Source: Brachionus rotundiformis
Lineage: Eukaryota; Rotifera; Eurotatoria; Ploima; Brachionidae
Length of the DNA: 64,000 nucleotides
Assembly (NCBI GenBank): GCA_016802295.1
Contig: JAESIW010000137.1
Location: 6,646,944 to 6,710,943, forward strand
Reading direction: 5' to 3'
Numbering within the stretch: position 1 is the first letter of the stretch; each line of letters starts with the position of its first letter. The position numbers and the translations under genes were made by a program. Below, piece after piece: positions 11,205 through 22,510 of this stretch. Under the pieces are notes generated by a model that was not told where the DNA came from, ran no database searches, and saw nothing but the letters and a program-made list of their open reading frames with translations.

Positions 11205-11773
11205 TACAGGTCGCTGCTTGTGCTGTTTTCAAGCAACGTCATGTTTGCGTCTGATGCGCTATATCTGATAAACGGTATGTACCCCATGATTGGTCTGACG
11301 AGTGTCTTGTACGTTGTTAATAGGAGTTTTGGTGAGACACCCCAGTTTTTTCCCCTTATTGAGCGCATCATGTTGATCCTATGATCAGTCCTAGCATTGA
11401 TCTCTTCAGCTCACTTTCTTGTCCAGTTTGAGTCCCAATAGTTTCGACTTGATTTCATGCTTGAGTTTTTTCCCATGTAGTTTGATGTCGAGCCTGCGAT
11501 CGCCTTGTCTGTTGATACGTGTGAATAGTGTGCATACTGTGCTGAGTTTCATTCTCCAGATTGATGACCATGTTTCAACTTGTTGTATTGCTTGTTGTAG
11601 TTTACTTTCGAGTCCTTCGATTATTGGACCTGTTGTCCAAATCGAGAGATCATCAGCAAACAGACCTTTTTCTGCTGTTTTGATCTTCTCGGTGATATCA
11701 TTAATGAAGATGTTAAAAAGAAGTGGTCCTAACACGCTTCCTTGTGGGTTGTCAAAAGTGACAAGATCAAATT
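11205..11773 (-). mobile_element. decayed non-LTR retrotransposon (reverse transcriptase fragment)
   Basis: On the minus strand the translation from about 11770 reads FDNPQGSVLGPLLFNIFIND, then GLFADDLSIWTTG (the F-A-D-D catalytic box of reverse transcriptase). After a one-base frameshift near 11406 it continues INMMRSIRGKNWGVS and TYKTLVRPIMGYIPFIRY, the thumb and connection region of LINE polymerases. Both ends are missing, so this is a dead, truncated insertion. Confidence 0.85.
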
Positions 11774-12718
11774 AATTTATATAGAAGTTATTATATTGGG
11801 GAATGTAAATTATGAAAAAAAATATCGTTTAAAAGCGAATTTTTAATACTTAAACTAATAAGTAACAATTTACTATTATAAGATAATAACTTGAAGTAAA
11901 AGGACAAAATAAATGAAGCTCTTTCTGGATATAATTAGATTAAACTCGTCTCTTATTTTTGTTTGATCGAAATCTAAAAGATCAAAAAATCTTCCTGCAT
12001 TTTTGTCCATAGCCAAGGTTCGGAGTTCAATAAAATTTCACAATGTAATGTAATTTAATAAAATCAGGAAGCGCTGAATTGTGTTATTAGGGAATTTGAC
12101 TTAGTTATATTTACAAAGGTTAATTATCATTTTTTAAAAATTTATTTCAAGTTCAAATCATTAGAGTCTAATCAAATTACTCTCTAATCAATTAGCTTTT
12201 AGACTATAAAGATCTATTGGAGATCGATGACCAATTAGATGACTTAACCAGTTACACTGGCTTTAATAATATGGTTATATCAGTAATGGTCTAGAGTAAT
12301 TTTTTATTGATGAAAGCAGCTTGTTATCCTTTTAAAGGCTTACTTATACCATGCCATGAATGTTTGCAAAAACTCGATTCCAGTCTTGACCAACCAGGAG
12401 TCCAGACTGGAACCGGGTCGAAAACGTTCGGTCTATTAACCAAAGTTTTATAGTTTTATAATTGTTAATAGTTAATTAAAATGTATTGGAATAAAATTAA
12501 TGGTAAAATAAAAGTGATTAAAGAATGACGAATATTTTACATTAAACTGCATAGTGATCTCTATCCTTAAGATATAAGGAAAAATTTTCTACACTGTCAC
12601 AAGGCAAGTTTAAAAGCAAGATCATTTCAAATTAAATGGGCTTATAAAAGTGACAGCTTAAAAGATTTTTAAAATTAGATGATTTTATTCTTTGTAAATA
12701 AAATTAAAAAAAAACAGT
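11774..12718. other. intergenic, no gene recognised
   Basis: AT-rich sequence downstream of the phosphatidyltransferase gene. I see no coding frame, RNA gene or clear repeat. Confidence 0.4.
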
Positions 12719-13558
12719 TTAATTAATTTTAAAATTTAAATTATTTTCAATGATAAGAACACTTTTAAAAGTGTGGTAAATATCTACCAAATCCAAATAA
12801 AACTTGAGAAAAGCTCCAACTAGACAAAAGTGGAAGATAAGCATAAAAATGAAGCGAAAAAAATTAACACTGATGCCATATGAAAACAATTTTGGAAAGT
12901 ATCTATTCACAAGATTTATGATACCGTCGAAAAAAGACTGCAGAAAGGCATTATAGGCAGCAAAAGTGCCGCTTCTTTTGAACTTAAGGGTCTTTTTGTC
13001 TCCAATGAACAGATAAGAGTACAAAATCCAGTAGAATGTGTCTCCCGAGTACCAGACAAGCTGTAGCAAAAAGCTCATCAGTCCTTGGTGCGAGTCTGGA
13101 TGATCTTTGGAGATAAGAATTTTTTCCTCAATCGCCTGTGCGGTTAGTTCTTTCCTGAACTCCTGGATAATTTGATCTTTGTCACTCAATTCGTTTATTA
13201 TCAAAAAATTAACCACTGACTTGTAGTGGTGTAGATAGGCCATGAGAATATCCATTACCAGTTCGACGAATTGGATTGTAAGGAAAATGTGCCAAATTTT
13301 TTTGTACCTGACAGCCAGATAAACAAATATGATTGAAGTTGCAAGACGGTCCATGCCACGATCCATAAAGGCACCGAACTTGGATCGTTGATTGAATGAG
13401 CGCGCATAAATGCCGTCTATCATGTCCAAATTACCAGCGAGGAGATTCAATATAAAGGTCCGGAAAGGGTATTTAGAAATGCAGTAGACAACAATAATGA
13501 GCAGAATGAAGCGCACATAGTTAAGCAAATTAGGGACATAAAAAATTGATTTTAACAT
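12719..13558 (-). CDS. CDP-alcohol phosphatidyltransferase, phosphatidylinositol-synthase-like
   Basis: Single exon, 279 residues from the ATG at 13558 (MLKSIFYVPNLLNYVRF). It carries the full CDP-alcohol phosphotransferase signature D-x2-D-G-x2-A-R-x8-G-x3-D-x3-D in DMIDGIYARSFNQRSKFGAF followed by MDRGMDR. The Asp residues bind the metal and CDP-diacylglycerol. The opening VPN-LxxYxR and the context of the signature most resemble phosphatidylinositol synthase (CDIPT), which joins CDP-diacylglycerol and inositol in the ER membrane. Several hydrophobic helices are visible on both sides. The protein is longer than typical CDIPT (about 210 residues), mainly because of a central polar insertion (about residues 125-165). 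The exact head-group acceptor is inferred. Confidence 0.82.
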   Translation of the reverse strand: MLKSIFYVPNLLNYVRFILLIIVVYCISKYPFRTFILNLLAGNLDMIDGIYARSFNQRSKFGAFMDRGMDRLATSIIFVYLAVRYKKIWHIFLTIQFVELVMDILMAYLHHYKSVVNFLIINELSDKDQIIQEFRKELTAQAIEEKILISKDHPDSHQGLMSFLLQLVWYSGDTFYWILYSYLFIGDKKTLKFKRSGTFAAYNAFLQSFFDGIINLVNRYFPKLFSYGISVNFFRFIFMLIFHFCLVGAFLKFYLDLVDIYHTFKSVLIIENNLNFKIN

Positions 13559-13920
13559 GTTTATCAAAAAATATTATACAAAAAATTAAGTTTCTAATAT
13601 TTGCATGGATAATTTTGAAAGTTATTTTTTGGTCATGGATGAATATCAATGAAATATCTTTTTTTAAATTATAAATTAAACTAGTTTTAAAAGGATAAAA
13701 GAGAAACTGAACAAATTAATATTATTACAAATATTTAGAAAAAAATTAGTTACACTCAATTAGGTTATTATTTATTTTTGATCAAAACAAAAATTTCAAC
13801 GTTCAAAAAAAGTAGAATTTAAAAACTGAAATAAATCGTTAGGAATTAAGGAAAATATAGAGTGTAGTAAATTATATTAGTCAGAGGATTGTGATATGCT
13901 AAAACAGAAAAAAGTTGAAA

Positions 13921-15271
13921 TAAGTGACCAAAACCTCCAAGTAGTATGTTAAAGAGCAACTATTAAGCTTGCCTTTGAGTACTTGGGGACCTCCGTACGC
14001 TAAAAGATCATAGAGAAATGAGGTCCTGAACGTGACCATTCTTTTTAAATTATTTAAAAATTTAAAATTTCAAAGTTCAATTACTCTGTCAATTTTTAGA
14101 GTTTTCATGCACTTCAAAAGCCAAAGTTCTCAAAATTTAGTGCTTTTTAAGCGACTAAAATTTTGTCTTGATAACTTAAGGATTGAGGTCACAATTCAAT
14201 ATTGAAAATTCGAAAAAAACGCGTTTTTTGCACTTTTTCAAACGCGAAATTTTCTATGATCCTATCAAGTGACCAAAACCTCCAAGTAGTATGTTAAAGA
14301 GCAACTATTAAGCTTGCCTTTGAGTACTTGGGGACCTCCGTACGCTAAAAGATCATAGAGAAATGAGGTCCTGAACGTGACCATTCTTTTTAAATTATTT
14401 AAAAATTTAAAATTTCAAAGTGCAATTACTCTGTCAATTTTTAGAGTTTTCATGCACTTCAAAAGCCAAAGTTCTCAAAATTTAGTGCTTTTTAAGCGAC
14501 TAAAATTTTGTCTTGATAACTTAAGGATTGAGGTCACAATTCAATATTGAAAATTCGAAAAAAACGCGTTTTTTGCACTTTTTCAAACGCGAAATTTTCT
14601 ATGATCCTATCAAGTGACCAAAACCTCCAAGTAGTATGTTAAAGAGCAACTATTAAGCTTGCCTTTGAGTACTTGGGGACCTCCGTACGCTAAAAGATCA
14701 TAGAGAAATGAGGTCCTGAACGTGACCATTCGTTTTAAATTATTTAAAAATTTAAAATTTCAAAGTGCAATTACTCTGTCAATTTTTAGAGTTTTCATGC
14801 ACTTCAAAAGCCAAAGTTCTCAAAATTTAGTGCTTTTTAAGCGACTAAAATTTTGTCTTGATAACTTAAGGATTGAGGTCACAATTCAATATTGAAAATT
14901 CGAAAAAAACGCGTTTTTTGCACTTTTTCAAACGCGAAATTTTCTATGATCCTATCAAGTGACCAAAACCTCCAAGTAGTATGTTAAAGAGCAACTATTA
15001 AGCTTGCCTTTGAGTACTTGGGGACCTCCGTACGCTAAAAGATCATAGAGAAATGAGGTCCTGAACGTGACCATTCGTTTTAAATTATTTAAAAATTTAA
15101 AATTTCAAAGTGCAATTACTCTGTCAATTTTTAGAGTTTTCATGCACTTCAAAAGCCAAAGTTCTCAAAATTTAGTGCTTTTTAAGCGACTAAAATTTTG
15201 TCTTGATAACTTAAGGATTGAGGTCACAATTCAATATTGAAAATTCGAAAAAAACGCGTTTTTTGCACTTT
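13921..15271. repeat. tandem satellite array, 345-bp unit, ~3.9 copies
   Basis: The motif GACCAAAACCTCCAAGTAGT starts at 13926, 14271, 14616 and 14961, exactly 345 bp apart. Units are almost identical; copies 1-2 read CCATTCTTTTT where copies 3-4 read CCATTCGTTTT, and copy 1 alone has AAGTTCAATT for AAGTGCAATT. The last copy stops at about 15271, about 34 bp short. The array lies 45 bp past the METTL9 stop codon. Diverged single copies occur elsewhere in the window (about 7900, 10480, 22800, 25085). Confidence 0.95.
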
Positions 15272-15315
15272 TCTATTCTTTTTATTCGATAAAATTAATT
15301 TTTTAAATTTTTTTA

Positions 15316-16404
15316 TTAAAAATATCTTTTTTTGAACACAAATATATAATCAAATAGATAAAAATATGATTGAGACAAATTTCCTTCGCACAGATAAGGC
15401 AATCTGGTGAATTTTTCAAGTTCGAATCCTAAAGGACCAAATATTTTGTTTACCAAATGTTCAATTTGTCTATTCACCTTGTTTATTTTGTACGGCTCTT
15501 GTTTTACACAGAAATCGTTTGTTGAGATATCTATGATGTTTTCAGTCGGCTTGTTGTCTAAATTGTACTCTACATATGGCTTAAATGGCAATACAAGTGC
15601 CACTACAAGCAGTCCATCAGGTTTTAGCGCATCTTTCATTTGCTTGAGTAGACTCAATGGCTTGTCGCATCGGTCGAGCAAGTTTAGACAAGAAATGACA
15701 TCGAACTTCAATAATGATCCATCTGTTGAATTTAACCTAATCTTGTCCCATCCCTCCACATCGACCACTCTTTAAAAGCAATAAATTGATAATCCTTCTA
15801 TTTCTTTTGCAAAGTGTTACTGAAAGCCTTTCTGTTGGAGTCGCCAGCGCATTGTTGCTGACATCTCAGTTGTGTACACATTGTTAAAAAAAGGAGACAT
15901 TTTGGAAGTGACAGCTCCATCACCTGCTCCCAAATCGAGCAAATTTGTCAGCTTTGTTCCATTTTGGATACCAGTTAACGTTTTAAACTGTTCTTGGGAG
16001 AAGACAAACATTGAGCCTCTTTGAAGAAGTCTACAAAAGTGTGTTTAATGTTTACTGGTTAAAATTAAGCTACCCGTTAATCGAGGTGATTGCCATAAAG
16101 TACTGCAGCAAAGATAACATAAATGAATGGAGCAGTTGAGTAAAAAAATGCTCTGATTTTTCATGGCACTTATCCAGGAAAGCTTTGGTTTCTGAGTCCT
16201 CATTTAGCTGAACGAACAAATGCCGGACTGAGGATAGCTGATCCAGATCGGCCACCATGTACCACTTGGCAAAGTAGATTAAAAAGGCTCAAAAATATGT
16301 CTAAACTTTACTTGATTGTGGTCTATTTGGCTCAAAAAGTTGTCATTTTCTACTTTGTCCAGCATTAGTTTGGTCAGTCGGTTCCGAGCTCCGTAATAGG
16401 ACAT
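15316..16404 (-). CDS. METTL9: METTL9 (protein histidine N-methyltransferase, DREV family)
   Basis: Four exons fit: 16404-16312, 16264-16074, 16030-15821 and 15769-15316. All introns are GT..AG and 47-51 bp long; phases match and give 315 residues. The match to METTL9 is strong: SMFVFSQEQF, the AdoMet motif LLDLGAGDGAVT, MSPFF-NNVYTTEMS, FDVISCLNLLDRCD, ALVLPFKPYVEYN and FTRLPYLCEGN. METTL9 makes 1-methylhistidine in His-x-His motifs of many proteins, using S-adenosylmethionine. The start MSYYGARNRL is the first ATG in the frame, and the upstream region is AT-rich. The satellite array begins just after the stop codon. Confidence 0.95.
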
Positions 16405-16481
16405 TCTAATTTACTTACAGATAAAAATAAAAAATAATCTAAAAATTTACTTAAAAATTAATTAGTTAGAATATAAATAAT

Positions 16482-17126
16482 GGCATATATTTTTTCTAGA
16501 AGCTAATTTATTTTTCTCGAGTAGCTAATTTACTTTTCAAAATAGCTAATTGAGATAAAAAAAATATTTTTTTCAGTAGCTAAATTATTCCTTATAATAG
16601 CTAATCTTTTTTTTGATGTAGCAACTTTTTAATTTAAAAAACACTACATCTGCAAACTTGTAATCGGGATCAGTTACGAATTGTCCAAGTTTGACAAGTT
16701 TCTTCGCTTTAGATTTGGGTATTGAACAAAACAATTGAACAAAACGCAAAAAAGGGTAGACTTCTTCTGCTCTTGAAAGAAACTCAGCTGGTCCTTTAAA
16801 TCCGAAATTGTTTAATAGACCAACAACATCAGCACAAGCAAACGCCGGTACAGCAAATAGTGAAACAAATGATAGTCAACCAGCATTAAATGATTTAACA
16901 AATCAAGCCGAACCATCCAAGCGTCCAGGAGGTCCAATTTTTTTTACTGAGCGCCCAGGAGGCGGTCGAAAAAAGTTAAAAAATTAAATTTTTTATTGAA
17001 TTGTTTTTTGCTATTAATAAAGTATTTTTGCTACTTTTTCGAATATTTTAGCTACGAAAATAAAAATTTTTGCTACTTTTTTTTATCTTTTTTTCAATAA
17101 ATTAGCTACTAGAAAAAATATATGCC
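16482..17126 (+). mobile_element. Mutator-like (MULE) element remnant with TIRs and 10-bp target duplication
   Basis: The ends are inverted repeats of about 30 bp: GGCATATATTTTTTCTAG starts at 16482, and its complement with one mismatch ends at 17126. Both flanks carry the same 10 bases, TATAAATAAT (16472-16481 and 17127-17136), the duplication size expected of Mutator-like elements. Further TAGCTA(A) motifs are scattered near both ends. The interior encodes broken pieces of a MULE transposase C-terminus: HYICKLVIGISYEL (a SWIM zinc finger with Leu in place of the second ligand His), KRKKG, then SSALERNSAGPL running to a TAA at about 16987. Most of the transposase is missing. Confidence 0.75.
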
Positions 17127-17911
17127 TATAAATAATTTATAATTAATAAAATTAATCATGTTTTAATCAGTAGTTAATAGTTTAGATGATATTTGCTCTT
17201 AAAATCAACCATTAAGTGGCTATGGTACCATTTTTCTAATGTAAAAATTACCTTAGAGCCATATTTTTTAATAACAGAACTGGCAAAAAGTTATCATTTG
17301 TGATATTTTATGAAATAAGAGATAAGTGGTCATTAACTGGCTAGGTAAAAATGGTACTTATAAATATTAAGTCTAAGACATAAATTATGTTTTTACCATT
17401 GGCAAGCATGCCCAAAGAGCTAATATATAAAACTAATTTCCTTTTTAGTTATCTTATTTAATCAATTGGAATATATAGACATAAAGTTTGACTTTTTGTA
17501 CAATATATGGCAATAAAAATGACTCAAGTAATGGCGAATCTGGCTGAACCAATGTCAACAATTAACTTAAATATTAATTGGTTAAAATAAATTTTTCAAA
17601 AAACAAAATAAAATATTAAAAATAAAACCAAGTCCTAATTAGTGGTTAATGATTTTGATGAAATTTTATTTAGAGCAGCAAATGGTACTTTCTTTACTTT
17701 AAAAAATTACCAAGTGTATATAAAACACAATTTAATATGTGCTTGTAATTAAATAATTTGATATAAGGATAAAAATTTTTCTTATTAATATATATTTTTA
17801 TTATTTTAGAAAAAAAAAAACTTAAAAAAAATGAAAAAAAGATAAATTTTAATTAAGAAATTAATTAAGCTTTACGAAAAAATTACACATATAAAGTATT
17901 TGCTTGGTGTT
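17127..17911. other. intergenic; diverged repeat also found in the next gene's intron
   Basis: No gene is seen. Around 17370-17420 the text AGTCTAAGACA and GCATGCCCAAAGAGCTAA resembles 20308-20360 in the second intron of the adjacent receptor gene, so an old dispersed repeat is likely. Confidence 0.4.
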
Positions 17912-20900
17912 CTAGGGCTGAATGAGCGGCACATCGTCCTCGCTTGAATTACTGTTTTGACTTGTGTTCGGCTGCTGGTTGTCGACCTCTTGGCCACCAT
18001 TGGAACATCTGGTCTCTCCCAATTGTACATAATTGATCGCATCGCCATGGTGCACAACAATGTCTTTGATCAATTTGGCAATCTTGTCCCTTAGGTTGGC
18101 CGAGTTTGGGTTGTGTGTCTTGGGTGCTGGGGTCTCGCTGGAACCAGGTGCGGCCTCGGCAATGCTGGCCAACTGGCTGGACATTGGTTGAGACTCGGCC
18201 GGAGCTGTCCGGCCCATGTCAAAGCTAGCCTGGGCATTTTGGACGCTTTGTCTTAGTCGGCGTTGGTGTCTGGACTCTTGGCTACTTCTGTGGTGTCTGT
18301 GTCGATGCGAGCGGCGGCCGTTCACTCGACACATGGTCGTCGAGCTGGACGAAGTTGGCACAATGGTCATTGCGGTCACATGAGCCCCACTGGCCTGCTG
18401 CTGTTGCTGTTGCTGCTGGGAAAGGATGGAGCGCACGTGCTCAATGAAGGCCATCTGCCGCTGCTCGTACTCGTCCACCAGTCCCATTGTTTGGTTGTAT
18501 GTTGGCGGCGCGACCGAATGCTGCGGCGACGGCAACTCGCCGCTTTCGACCGCGTCCTCGGCCCGCAGCCTCCTGATAAACGAGGACAGATTGTTGGTGT
18601 TGGTGCGCTGGCGGTGTCTGCGCCGGCGCCGAGAGTGCATGAGCGAGGCCGAGTGGCCGGGCGTGTGCGAGAACCTGAAGCTGCCGCGGTAGGCGGCCGT
18701 GTGCAGGCTGTAGAGCTTGCAAGCGCAGCCGAGGGCCATGACCAGGAGCAGGCAGCAGAGAGTGCCGCCGAGCACGGCCGTGGTTATGACCCGGCGGCTG
18801 CCAAGACCGCTCGGACAGTTGCTCTCATCGCTGTTGTCCTCGCAGTCGTTGGCGCCGTCGCACACCCACTGCTCGTATATGCACCGGCCATTCTGGCACA
18901 AAAATGTGCCATTTGCCGAATTGCATGTCCACTTGTCGCAGTCTAATTCGTCCGATTTGTCCACGCACTGGTGGTCGCCGTCGCACCGGTCCTCGTATTT
19001 GTAGCAGAAAATGTTGTTTCTGCATCTGAAGTGGTCCGGTGCGCAGCCAAAGCAGCCGCGCTCGTCGTCCCCGTTGCGGCAGTCCCATACGCCGTTGCAG
19101 CGCTGCTCTGGCGCGTAGCAACCAAGCTCGTACATCGAGCTGCATTGTTTTTGGTTCTCGATGCACAGGCCCTTCACTTGGTAGGTGAAATTGAACACGG
19201 TGAACTCGCTTGGACTTGGCGCTTCGTTTATGTTCACTTGGATCAGCAAGTGGTTGGTATTTGAGTTGAGAGACTTGGCGTAAAAGTTGGCCTTGAAGTC
19301 GTTTTGGTCAGATGTGTAGTTGGCAACGAGATGTGTAGTTGGCTGGGAGGCGCGGCCGTCGTATATTTGCATCGACGAGCCGGCACTCAGGTGAAAGTAC
19401 TTGAATCTGAGCTGAATGGTCTGGTATGGTTGGATGAGAATGCGGTACGTGCAGTTAAGTGCCATGTTGTGGTATTTTTTGGCATAGAAGCTGGGCGAAG
19501 CGATCGAGCCGTGCGGCTTGGTCTCGACGACGTTGTGGCAGATTTGTGCCAAGTCGGGCTCTTTGTTCTGGTTGGTTGGCGGCGCACTAAGCTTGCATAG
19601 CTTGTTCAGCTTGGACAGATGATCACAGTGGTCAAGAGACTGGGTGTCCAGGCGCTGGGCAAAGTGGCGCTCGAGGTACGCGCAAGGTTCGTCGCTTTCC
19701 CACGAGGCGCAGTTGCACAGCATGGTCTTGGCGATGAGCGACCGATGGGTCTGGTTGGTCAGCAGCTTGGTCTCGCAAATCTGACTTTGGGCCAGTTCGG
19801 CTCTCAGACTAAGCGCAATTAAGATGTTCAGATTGGAATTGGTGCTCCGATAGGTGATTTCTGTCCGACCAGAGTCCGAGTTCACGGACACAAAGCGCCC
19901 AAGGGTCGAGTCACAGCTCGACAGTGTCTCATTCTGGTACTTGTATATTTGCTCCTCGTTTTCCAAATCTATCCACAATGGGCGACCAGCGTTGCCAGAA
20001 CGCAGCTCAAGCTGGTCCTCCGGGCACGCAGCGCGCCCTCTCAATGCATCAAAATCAACAATTCTTTATAAATAGAAAACATGTGAAATTTAGATCAAAT
20101 TTTATTGCCAAATGGCAAGATTGGACAGACAAGAGTTCACCAATGGATCAATGCATATTTAGTTAAGCATGGTAGCGCTCATTTGGGCAAAGAATTCTAA
20201 AAGATGCGAAAATGGTACTTTTCAAAAATACCGATCTTATTTCATCCAATTTTTTGTTAAAAATTACCACACTCGCCAGTATTTAAGACTTTTTCTCATA
20301 CGTATTTAGTCTAAGACAAAATTTGGCTATTCGCTTTTGGCAAATATGCCCAAAGAGTTTAAATTTAAAAAAATGAAACCAAAGTATTGACCACTGGCAA
20401 ATATACCAAAAAAAGTTAAATTTTAGAATAATTTTTAGAATAATCAGCTTTATATTGATTTCAATCCAAACTTTGGTAAAATTTTACCTTAGTTTGCTAA
20501 ATAAATTGCCAAAAGATAAACAAATTTAAAATTAAAGAACAAAACTTGGACAGATTGGTCATAAGCTACAAGTTTTAAGTATTTAAATTTTCAAAGATTT
20601 AATTTGTGGTCAATGATTTCAATACCATTTGCACTTCAAAGAAAAGCATTCAACTTTTTGTGTTCATTAACCTAAATGGTACCAATTTTCAAATAGAAAT
20701 TTTTTTATATTTTTTTCTAATAAGATCTCATGTATTTTTAGGAAGTAAAAGTATTGACCATTGGAAAATGACTTAATACCTTAGTATGCATAATTATCCA
20801 ATAAATTGCCACACAATTTTATTACAGTTAAGAACAAACAAAAAAAGACAATGGTAATTACTTGATTTGGAGGAGATGATCTTCTGGTGCGAGAATAGTC

Positions 20901-21256
20901 CAATTGCATTTGGTTACTAGCGCATGCTTCTCTTTGGTAATAAGCTGGTAGTCTGGCGAGTGCAGCAGACCTGTGAAGCTGATCTCCTCTCGCAAATCAA
21001 TAACAACATTGTCGCACAGCTTCATTTCATCAAAAGAGTAGTCATGGTAGCCTTTTACTAACAAAGCTTATTAAGTTAATTAACAAACTAGCCTATCAGT
21101 CACTGGTTTACCTTGCAGAGGGCCAAATGAGGTGGCGCGATTGCTCAGCTCGGCTTTGGAAGAGCCTATTGAGACTAGGATGAGATAAAAGGCGATTTTG
21201 TGGATCGAAATGAGACTCAGGTGGTCACTATAAGGTACAATTGGTGTAATAGACAT
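17912..21256 (-). CDS. LRP3/10/12-like transmembrane receptor (CUB and LDLa domains)
   Basis: Three exons fit: 21256-21112, 21057-20862 and 20063-17912 (830 residues, phases matched). An N-terminal hydrophobic stretch (IAFYLILVSIGSSKA) looks like a signal peptide after a polar leader. A first CUB-like region starts at CDNVVIDLREE and a second at CHNVVETKPHGSIASPSF. Three LDL-receptor class A repeats follow (ending DDERGC, KSDELDC and NSDESNC), then one membrane helix (VITTAVLGGTLCCLLLVMA). The cytoplasmic tail is long, with Arg/His-rich runs, poly-Gln, a PPTY motif (WW-domain ligand) and an acidic Leu-Ile sorting-like end (EDDVPLIQP). This architecture matches the LRP3/LRP10/LRP12 endocytic receptor group. 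GC content is much higher than around it. The 0.8-kb second intron holds only diverged repeats. Confidence 0.85.
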
Positions 21257-22143
21257 TATGAGATTTGACCGATTTAGTCATAAGCCTGGTCCATTAAATT
21301 ATTTTTGCTACTTAAATCTAAAATTTTATTTTTATTAAGAACATAATTTTCATTCATAGCCAAGCATTTAGAATAATTATTTTATTATGTATTTGATTTA
21401 ATTATTTTATTATAATTATGAAAAAATATTTTATTCAGCCAACTTATTAACCTACAGCTAAACTAACCACACTTAATTTCAGTTATTTATTTTATTTTTT
21501 TTTCAAATTTATTCAAAACAATAAATAGTTAGTTAATTATTTTATTTAGTTTATTTAGTGATATGATATGATAAGAATTTAGGCATTTTGGGACAAAGAT
21601 GTGTATTTGAAAATTTGGCCAATCAGGTCACGTGGGAAAATTTTCAATTTGTTGTTGTTAGACCAAGCACTTGACAGCTCATGGCATTCATTTAACCAAA
21701 GTTTATTCCTCTATTTTTGCTAAGCTTTTCGATTGCCAAAAAAAAATATCTTGAACTTGTACCATTATATTCTCGAGTTTAAAATGATACCAAATTGGCT
21801 AGATCTAAATATTCACTTTTTTTTCTCATGATATAATTTGTAAATTTTCTTGTTTAACCAAAGCTTTGAGAAAAAGATTAAATGTATCATCTTCTATTAT
21901 TTAAAAGCGTTTTTCTAACACTCTATTGTTTGATCAGACTTTGGTTAAAAACGCATCCAAATAATCACTTGATCATCCACAGAGTTTATTTAATCAACGC
22001 GATTCATATTTTTATAATTCAAATTTTTTAAAAATTTTTAAAATTTCAAAAATTGGATTTTTGGCTCAGGTAGCTGGCAAGTCAGCTGGACTCCGCGACA
22101 CAAAACCCTAATAATCAAACAACCTTTTAATTTTAGATTAAAA
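21257..22143. other. divergent intergenic region
   Basis: This separates the minus-strand receptor gene from the plus-strand peptide gene, so it should carry both promoters. It is AT-rich with no coding frame; I cannot point to a defined element. Confidence 0.4.
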
Positions 22144-22510
22144 ATGAAAATTTTCACAATCTTTTTAATTGTATTGTTGCTTTCCATTTGCTTCATAAAC
22201 TTGGCAGAGGCCAAGCGAAACAAGGGAGTGAGAGGTAAGCCGGCGAGCCGTCGAGGCCCGCAAGAGATTAACCCATTTGTTTTTAGCCAGAAACAACAAC
22301 ACTTCTCCTGGTAAAGTGGCTGCTGTGCCAACTAACCGAAAAGTAAACAAACAGAACAGAAAGAGGCCTGCAGGCAACCTTAAAAATGCCAAGAAAGCCA
22401 AAAAAAACAATAAGGTGAACAGAAATAAGACCGCTAAGAACATTGCCAAGAAAGGTCCAAAGAGAAAGGCTCTCAGAAAGAAGAACAGAAATAACAAGAA
22501 AAAAAATTAA
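22144..22510 (+). CDS. small secreted lysine/asparagine-rich protein
   Basis: Two exons fit: 22144-22234 and 22287-22510, with a 52-bp intron (GTAAGC..TTTTTAG) and matching phase; the product has 104 residues. The first 22 residues (MKIFTIFLIVLLLSICFINL) form a clear signal peptide ending near AEA. The mature part is extremely basic, dominated by Lys, Arg and Asn (for example RPAGNLKNAKKAKKNNK), with no Cys and no acidic residues to speak of. I do not recognise the family. Candidates by composition are a cationic antimicrobial or matrix peptide, or a precursor cleaved at its many dibasic sites. A poly(A) signal AATAAA lies at 22531. The secretion call is firm; the function is unknown. Confidence 0.7.

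Noticed and set aside
18263..19822. Several long open frames antisense to or overlapping the LRP3/10/12-like gene
   Set aside because: They mirror the GC-rich coding exon, are Ala/Arg/Val low-complexity and show no domain; the minus-strand frame has clear CUB, LDLa and membrane segments.
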